Source: Chryseosolibacter histidinae (GTDB lineage: Bacteria > Bacteroidota > Bacteroidia > Cytophagales > Cyclobacteriaceae). Taken from it: a stretch of 64,000 nt of DNA. The stretch lies in the NCBI RefSeq assembly GCF_018598225.1, contig NZ_JAHESF010000022.1, positions 1 through 64,000 of the forward strand, read 5' to 3'. Under the pieces are notes generated by a model. It was not told where the DNA came from. It saw nothing but the letters and a program-made list of their open reading frames with translations, and ran no database searches. Both the position numbers and the translations under genes were made by a program. Shown here piece after piece: positions 19,701 to 28,700 of the stretch; position 1 is the first letter of the stretch, and the number at the start of each line of letters is the position of its first letter.

Positions 19701-22700
19701 TCGTTCTCAACACCTGTCCATTCCTGTAATAGGTGAGCTCATTTCCTGTACGTGCGATGCGGAACACGTCACCCGCTACCTTGGAACCCAGCGGCCCCAC
19801 CGTACCTCCTCCCTCCATCATGTAGATGTAATTGTTGGCATCGATGTAAAAGGCATTGACCACATTCTGAAAACCGAAGCTCCTGTCATCGGTAGCCAGC
19901 CCGAGAATGTAAGCACTTGTTGTTGTATCTGCCACGAAAGACATCCATCCGTCTTCCTTGCCCTGCAGCACGTTCACCGAATTGGCTCCTGCCGTTCCCC
20001 ATTCGCCGGCACCTGGTCTAACCAGCGCACCGCCCACGACATTGACATTGGTGATATCAGCCCACTTCACCGCGTGGCCCAGATCGTAGGGAGCGGTGGC
20101 AACTCTTCCGAGGTTATCCGTCACGGTAACACTATAGGTTCCCAGCGGTTTGCCCGATACGGTGGCATTGGTTGTACCGTCAGACCACGCATAAGTATAG
20201 GGCGTTTGTCCATACGCAGGGGTGACCGTGATAGCACCACCGGTACCGTTGGCTTGCACCGGTGTAAAGGCAGGCTGAAGCCACGGTTTAACATCGAAAG
20301 ATGCAAAGACCTTCGGAACGCGGCCCGTATTGACTACCGCCTTGACCCTGAGACTCAATAACGAATCGACTTTCGCAGTTCGCAGCACGATGCCGTTTTT
20401 GAAATACCGGACCTTTCCTGCGGTACGGGATACGCGCAGGATGTCACCAGGCTGCAGCGTGCCCATGCTCGCGAATGAACCGTTCTCTCCAGCGTGGAGA
20501 TTATTATTATCAACGTGGAAGCCGTAGCCCACTATGGGATGTGAGAATTTTTCTTCAGGTGATAATTCAAGGATATAAGTGCCCGTCAATGAGTCGACAA
20601 CAAATTCGATCCATCCATCTTCCAGGGCCGACAACTGGTTAGAAGCATCCGCGCCAGCGTTCAACCACCCGCCCGGAATTGTCTTTTTCAGCACCCCGCC
20701 GTTATTAGTTACATTCTTGAGCTTCACCCACTCTGCGAGGTGGCCGCCCAGCCTCACGTTGATCGCTACACTCTCGAGTGTGACACCGGTTACCCTTGTG
20801 TTGGTGAGCGTGTAGCGGTACTGGCCTGCCTTGCTGTCGGTAAAATTGGAGATCTTGAGCGAACGTTGCGTGGCATCTTCGTTCTGCGTGTTGAAGCTTG
20901 TCCATGGCAAGGATGCGTTGGCGCGATACTCCCACGTAACGGTGCCGTACTGCCCGGGATTACGGGCGTCGATCTTCAGCAGGTGCCCTTCAGGGATGAT
21001 GGCTTCGGTAACTTCGTTGAAAGGTTTTTGCTGCGCGAACAAAAGGCTCTGGAACACCGAAACTCCTGGTGCTGTGAAGTTCGGCTCCACGCTGCCGAAG
21101 TCGATCCGGTTGTTGCGGATGTCGAGGGTCAGGTTGGCCTTGTTAATGAACGCCGTGAAATTAGGGATGGCCGTGATCTCGTTGTTGTAGAGGTTCAGGT
21201 TGGCCAGCTTCACCATTCCATTGAGCGACGGCACGGCTCCGCTCAGCTTGTTATGCGCAAGCACGAGGTATGTGACGTTGGCAAGGTTGCTGAAGGTGGC
21301 TGGCACCTGGCCCGTGAGCTCGTTGCTATTCAGGAAGAGCTGCTCAAGATTGTTCAGGCTTCCCAGCGATGCGGGTATGCTGCCCGTTAACTTGTTGAAT
21401 TCCAGCAAAAGATGACGGAGCGACGTCAGGGTGCCCAGTGATGCAGGAATGCTTCCGCTGAGCTCGTTATTGGACAAATACAGATATTGTACGCTGGTGA
21501 GGCCACTCAACTCACCGGGTATGGGGCCGCTGAGCTTGTTATTGTTCAGGTAAAAGTACTGGGCTTTGTTCAGCGCACCCAGCGAAGACGGAATGGCTCC
21601 CGTGAACTGGTTATCGTTGAGGGTAAAGGTGATAACGTCATGCAGGTTGCCCAGCGAAGGCGGTATGGTGCCGGTGATCTTGTTGTTGTTAAGCTTCAGC
21701 ACCTTGAGCTTCGCAAGCTGACCCAGCTCGGCAGGAATACCGGTGACATCTGTGGATGCGATGCGGAGGTCTTCCAGGTTTGAAAGCTGCCCCAGCTCAG
21801 GCGGCACATTTCCGGCGACCTTATTGTTGGAAAGGTTGAGGTATTGCAGGCTCGTGAGTCCGCCAATGGAAGGCGGGATACTTCCTGTCAACTGGTTCTC
21901 TTCGAGGTAAAGCAGTGTCAGCGCCGGCAGGCTTCCAAAGGCAGGAATGTTGCCGGTAAGGTTATTGTCCTGGAGCTGCACCTGCTTCAGCTTGTTGAGC
22001 GATAAGATCTGCGCGGGAATGTTTCCGCTCAACTCGTTACCGAAAAGGTAGAGGTATTCGAGGTTGGCGAGGTTGCCGAGGGTGGCCGGAATGGTTCCCG
22101 ATAAATCGTTTCCGTTCAGGTAGAGGTAAACAAGCGGGCTCAGGTTTCCAATCGATGACGGTATCACGCCGGTGAGCAGGTTGTCATTCAGCGTAAGCGT
22201 GGTAAGCTTGCCCAGGTTGCCGATGCTGGCCGGGATCCTTCCGTTGATATGGTTGTTTTGCAGTCGCAGCGCGGTGAGGCTGGCCAGGTTGCCAACGCTG
22301 GCAGGCAGTTTTCCGGTCAGGTTGTTTGCCGGCAGCGTGATGTTATCGATGTCGCCGTTCACAACGGTGACGCCGAACCACGTGCCGAACTCGGCGCTGG
22401 TGGCAGAAGCAGGCCAGGTAGCGGGCCAGTTGGTTTTATTGGTCCATGCGCTGCCACCAAGACTGTCGTAGAGCTGCTTGAGCGCCATAAATTCTGTCAT
22501 GTCGGGCGTGTTGCCTTCGTTGGGGGCTACCCAGAATGAAGTGCTCACCCTTGGTATGCTTCCCCAATACAATGCAACTTTTGCTTTGAGCACCTGGTTA
22601 GCATTCACTGCCACGGTGCGCACTACAGTTCCGTTCCGGTAATACTTCACGTTGCTTCCTTCACGCGAGATCCTGAACACATCGCCAATCCTGTAGCTTC

Positions 22701-25700
22701 CCAGCGGCGTATTGGGCGAGCCCTCATAGGTATATAAATTCCTGTAAGCCTGATCCAGTCGCAGCCCGTTGGCAAAAGTGCCTGCACCGAAGGTTCCTGT
22801 GTTGGCGATGGTAGTAAAGCCTATCTCGAAGATGTATCCTGCAGGGCCGGCAGGGGCTACAAATTCGATCCATCCGTCTGTATTTGCCGGAAGCGAGTTT
22901 GAGCTGTTAGCTCCAGCGTTGCCCCAGCCTGCGGCAACGTTTTTGGTCAATATATTATCGTTCTCGGTCACGCCCAGCTGATCGGTCCAAACGGCATTGT
23001 AACCGATACCATAGGTGCGGCTTTGCACACGGCTCTCGGCATCTGTAACGGTAGCGGTATAGGCTCCAATGGCCTTACCCGTGATGGAAGCGGTTTGCTC
23101 TCCCCCGTTCCATGCATATGTATACGGCGATGTACCACCTGCCGGAGTCAGCGCTATGCTTCCGGCGCCACCGGTGCTCGCGAGGCTCCTTACATCTGCG
23201 TTGATCACCGGCTGCTCATCAAAAGAAGTGGCGATCAACGGCGTGCTCACGCCACTGTGAAGCGTGGTTTTCACCTGCAGCTCCAGCTTGGGATCGGTAG
23301 TCACCGTTCTCAGCAGGGTGCCATTCTGGTAGTACTTAATGTTGATACCTTCCCTAACGATCCTGAAAACATCACCCGCCTGCCATGAGCTCAGGTAGGT
23401 GCCATTGGTCTGCTCATAATAATAGACCAGGCTGGTGTTATGGTATATGGCAAGGCCATTCCTGTAGTCAGAATAGCTGAAGGTATTGGCAGCGCTGTTG
23501 GTGCCAATGGTCATACCGAAACCGATCTCGTAGGTGCTGGCATTCCCCGCTACAAACTCAAGCCATCCATCCGTGTTGGCCGGCAGCACGTTAAAGCTGT
23601 TGGCGCCCGCATTCCAGCCTGCCGCCACGGTCTTGGTCAGCACACCGTTTGTTTCTGTAACCTGATAATGATCGTTATGGTGTACCTTATAACCAATGTT
23701 GTATATGCGACTCAAAGTTCTGCCGTCTGCATCGGTCACGGTAACAGAATATGCTCCCCGCGACTTGTTGCCAACTGAATCGACCTGCTCGCCTCCGGAC
23801 CATGAATAAGTGTATGGCGCCGTACCTCCCGTAACATCCAGCGCAATGCTTCCGGTACCATCTGCCCTGCCGGTGTTCCTGACCACGGCGTTCACGATCA
23901 GCTTCGAATCGAACGAGGTGGTGACCTTCGGCGTGCTGCCACTGTACAACGCTGTCTTAACCCAGAGCTCTATCTTGGGATCGACGGTCACATTTCTCAG
24001 CAACGTGCCGTTACGGTAATAATTGACATTGGATCCTTCGCGCGCAACCCTGAAAACATCACCCTGCTCCCATGAGCCCAGGTAAGTACCGGCCGTACCT
24101 TCGTAATAGTACACCAGTGAATTGCTCGAGTAGATGGCGAGGCCCTGCTTGAAATTTTCATAACCGAATGCCGAGGTGTTGCCCCCGAAGCCGATCTCGT
24201 ACATGCTTCCGCGGCCAGCTACAAACTCAACCCAGCCATCGGTATTGGCGGGCAGTATGTTGGCGCCGTTAGCACCGGCATTCCATCCCGCGGCGATACT
24301 TTTGGTGAGCACACCGTCGCCATTCACATCCGTTACCTGGCTGTGACCTATATAGTTGATCTTGTAGCCGATGCCATAGCTGCGGCTCCGGGTGCGCCCT
24401 TCCGCATCCGTCACTGTCAGCGTGTAGGTACCCCGTGACTTGCCCGCAATGGTGCCCGACTGCTCGCCACTGGACCAGCTATAGGTGTAGGGCGCTGTGC
24501 CACCTTTCGCATCTGCAAGGATGCTGCCGGTGCCGTCGGTAATACCCGGGCTGGTCACGACTGCATTCACCACCACGCTGGCATCGGAAGAGACTGTTGT
24601 TACGGGAGTCTCGCCGTTGTTCAGCAGGGTCTTCACCCAGAGCTCAACCTTCGGATCAATTGTCAGCGTGCGCAACACGGTCTCGTTGCGATAATACTTC
24701 ATGGACGTGCCCTCGCGCGAGATCCTGAAAACATCGCCCGGGAACGCGCTTCCTAGCGAGGTAGTGGCCGTAGATTCGTAACTGGTGGCGACGTTGTTAT
24801 TTTCGTCTATGACCAGGGCATTCCTATAATCGCTAACGCCAAAACCTGCCAGGTTACTTCCGAAACCGATCTCATACACATTTCCACGGCCTACCACAAA
24901 TTCCATCCAGCCATCGGTGTTGGCCGGTATCGTGTTGGTGCTGTTCGCCCCCGCGTTCCATCCGGCTGCTGCGGTCTTGGTCAGCGTACCTTTGGCAGTT
25001 TCTGTTGCCTGCTGATGTTCTTCGTGATCGATCTTGTACCCTACATTGTATCGGCGGTTGACGGTGCGGCCCTCGGCATCGGTGATCGTCACCGTATAGG
25101 CACCCCGTAGTTTGTTGCCGATCGAGTCGGCTTGCTCACCACCCGACCACAGATAGGTATAAGGAGCTGTGCCGCCCTTCGTATCGAGCGCTATGGAACC
25201 GGTGCCGTCTGCATGGCCTGTTCCCGTAACAGAAGCGGTGGTGATCAGCTTCGAATCAAACGATGCCGTTACCGTGGGCGTGTCGCCGCTGTACAGCAGG
25301 GTTTTTACATAAAGGTCCAGCCCCGGGTTTGCGGCCACGGTCCGGAGCAGCGTGCCATTCTTATAATATTTGATGGAGGAGCCTTCGCGTGCTATTCGGA
25401 AGACATCTCCCGGAAGCCAGGTGGTGATGGCTACGCCGGTAGAGCCTTCATAATATGATACCTGGTGCAGCAGGTTGAGCAACAATCCGTTCCTGAAATG
25501 GGTATACCAGAGTCCGTCAAGGTTAGCCCCAAACCCGATCTCATACGCACTGATGCTGCCGGCAACAAACTCAATCCATCCATCGGTATTGGCGGGAAGC
25601 ATGTTGGCACTGTTCGCACCCGCATTCCAACCTGCCACCGCTGACTTCGTGAGCACGCCGTTCGTGTCTGTGGTCTGGTAGAGATCGGCATAATAGAGCT

Positions 25701-28700
25701 TATATCCGAGGCTGACGGTCTTGTTCTGAGTCCTTCCTTCCGCATCGGTAACTGTAACCGTATAGGTGCCGCGTTGTTTGTTGCTGATGGTACCGGTCTG
25801 CTCGCCGCCTGACCAGCTGTAAGTGTACGGTGCTGTACCTCCTGTCACCTGCAGCGAGATACTTCCCGATCCATTGGTAATACCCGTGCCCATCACCGAG
25901 GCATTGATCACCAATCGCGAATCGAAAGAAGTAGTCACCGGTGGTGTGGTACCGGTATACAAAGCGGTCTTCACCCACTGCTCCAGCGACGCATCCGTTG
26001 TCACTGTTCGCAGCAACGTTCCGTTCTGGTAATATTTGATAGAGGATCCTTCCCTGGCGATGCGGAAAACATCTCCCGCCGTCCAGGTGCCAAGTAGTGT
26101 GTTGGTTGAGCCTTCGTAAGAAAAGACCTGGCCAACGCTGTTGATCACGAAGGCGTTGTTGAAGTCTGTTTGTAAAAACCTTCCGAAGTTGTTTCCAAAT
26201 CCGATGGCGTAGCCGCTGGCACTGCCCGCCACAAACTCAAGCCATCCATCCGTATTCGGCGCAAGGAAATTGGCCGTATTGGCACCTGCATTCCAACCTG
26301 CCGCCGCTGTTTTGGAAAGTACACCGTTTGTTTCCGTCACCTGGGTGTGGAAAATGTAAGCGGTCTTGTAACCGATGCGATAAGTACGCGTCAGTGGCTG
26401 ACCTGCACCCGTGATGGTGACGGTATACGTGCCGCGTGCCTTATTGCTGATCGTACCAACCTGCTCTCCACTTGACCACTGATAGGTATAAGGCACTGCG
26501 CCCTCTGTGGTGAGCGAAATGCTACCGGTACCATCGGCACGCCCGGTGCCGGTGACCACGGTTTGCAAGATGGCGGCAGGCGCGGCAAATGATGCGGTCA
26601 TCGCCGGGGAGCCTCCGATATACTGGTTGGTCTTGATCCAATAATCCACGTTCGGGTCTGTTGCTACCGTACGCAGCAACAAGCCATTTACATAATATTT
26701 GAAGGATGTGCCTTCACGGGCCAGGCGGAGAATATCTCCCTTGCGGAGGTAGCCAAACTGGGCTTCGTTCCTGCCATCTTCATACGCAAGGAATGTACCG
26801 CTGGCGGCAATGTTGAACGCATATCGCATGGTGCTGTACGATACGTTTGTATTGGTACCGGATAATCCCAGCATGAAGTGGTTCCCAATATCCTGTATGA
26901 CAAACTCCACCCAGCCGTCTTGCCCGGCGGCAAGCTTGTTATAGGAAATGGAGCCCCCATCCCAGTTGCTGTTCACGCCACCATTTTTAATCAGCGACTG
27001 ATCTGTGTTCTGCACCATATTCTGCAGCGAAGCCCAGCTCACCCTGTAACCAAAATGATAATCTTTGGTCTTCGTCGCCCCGGAAGCATCTGTCACGGTA
27101 AGGCTATAGGTTCCGGAAGCTTTACCACTCAATGCCGGCGTATTCTCACCGCTGCTCCAGCTATAGGTATGCGGCAACACCCCTCCCTGCGCCACCGTTG
27201 CGATAGAACCGTTGGCCACGCCTGAGGCCGGTGGTGCGATGGTCGCCTCGATGTGGAGCGATCCGAACGAGCTGGTCACTACCGGTACATAACCTGACTC
27301 CAATGAAACATCAATGAGCAACGGTTCAGATATACCTGCTACGGTACGCATGAGCCTGCCGTTCTGATAATAGTTGATGGTTGTGCCTTCGCGGCTGATG
27401 CGGAAGATGTCTCCCTTGCGGGCACTGCCGAACTGTCCACGACTGGTACCGCCCTCGTATATGAGCACGGCGCCTGTGACGGTCATGTAAAGCCCATACC
27501 CGACTGTTACAAGAGAAAGATTGGTATTGATACGCGACAATCCGACGATGAAAGGTGTACCGGCATCATTCATCACAAATTCTACCCATCCGTCTTCACT
27601 TGTGTTCAGCATGTTATAAGAGCCTGCGCCCGAATTCCAGCCAGCGCCTTCCACTTCAGAGAGGGAGTTGTCTGCATTCACGGTCATATCGAACAGATCG
27701 GTCCATGCGATCTTATGTCCCAGGGAATAGGTCTTTGTACGCGCTTCGCCCAATGCATCGGTCACGGTCAGGCTATAGGTTCCTACCGACTTTCCAGAGA
27801 TAGCGGGTGTGGTTTCCCCGCTGGTCCAGGCGTAGGTATAGGGCGGCACACCACCTGCTACCACGGCTGCGATAGAACCATCGCTTGCGCCGGGTGACAC
27901 TGCATGAACACTGGCGGAATCGATGTGCAGTGAGCCGAACGAGCTGGTCATCACCGGTATGCTTCCGGTATACACTTCCATGTCTATGAGAAGTGATTCA
28001 GCCGATGATCCCGTTACGCTGCGCATAAGGCGGCCGTTCTGATAATAGCTTATGTTGTCACCCTGGCGGCTGATGCGGAAAACATCGTCTTTCCGCGCTA
28101 TTGCGAATTGGCCGCGGCTAACGCCGTTCTCATAAATGATCACTGCTTTTGCCGACGTAAAGTAAAAAGCATATTGAACCTTGGTCAGGTTTAGGTCTAT
28201 GTTAGCATTGGATAATCCGACCATCCAGGGGTTGCCCGGCTCTCCTATTACAAACTCAACCCAGCCATCCTTGCCGGCTTCGAGCATGTTGTGCGATGCA
28301 GCGCCCGCATCCCAGTTACTGGCTGTCCCGGTTTTGGTGACCGAGTTATCTGCATTTACCCCCACATTGGCGAGATCTGTCCAGGCGATGGGCTGGCCCA
28401 GCCTGTATTGGAGTGTCCTCGTTGCCCCCAGCGCATCCGTGATGGTGAGCGTATAGGTGCCGGCGGGTTTTCCACTGACAGACGGCGTTGTTTCTCCGCT
28501 GCTCCAGCTATAGGTATACGGCGGCGCGCCACCAGCAGCGGTCAGCGAGATCGATCCGCTCTGGGGTTGTACGGTGACATTTTCCGCGTGCAACGAACTG
28601 AAAGAGCTCGTCACGGCTGGCACTGTACCCGAATAGAGTGTAGCATCGATCAGCAACGCATCGGCCGGCGACGTGGTCACGGTCCTCAATACAGTGCCGT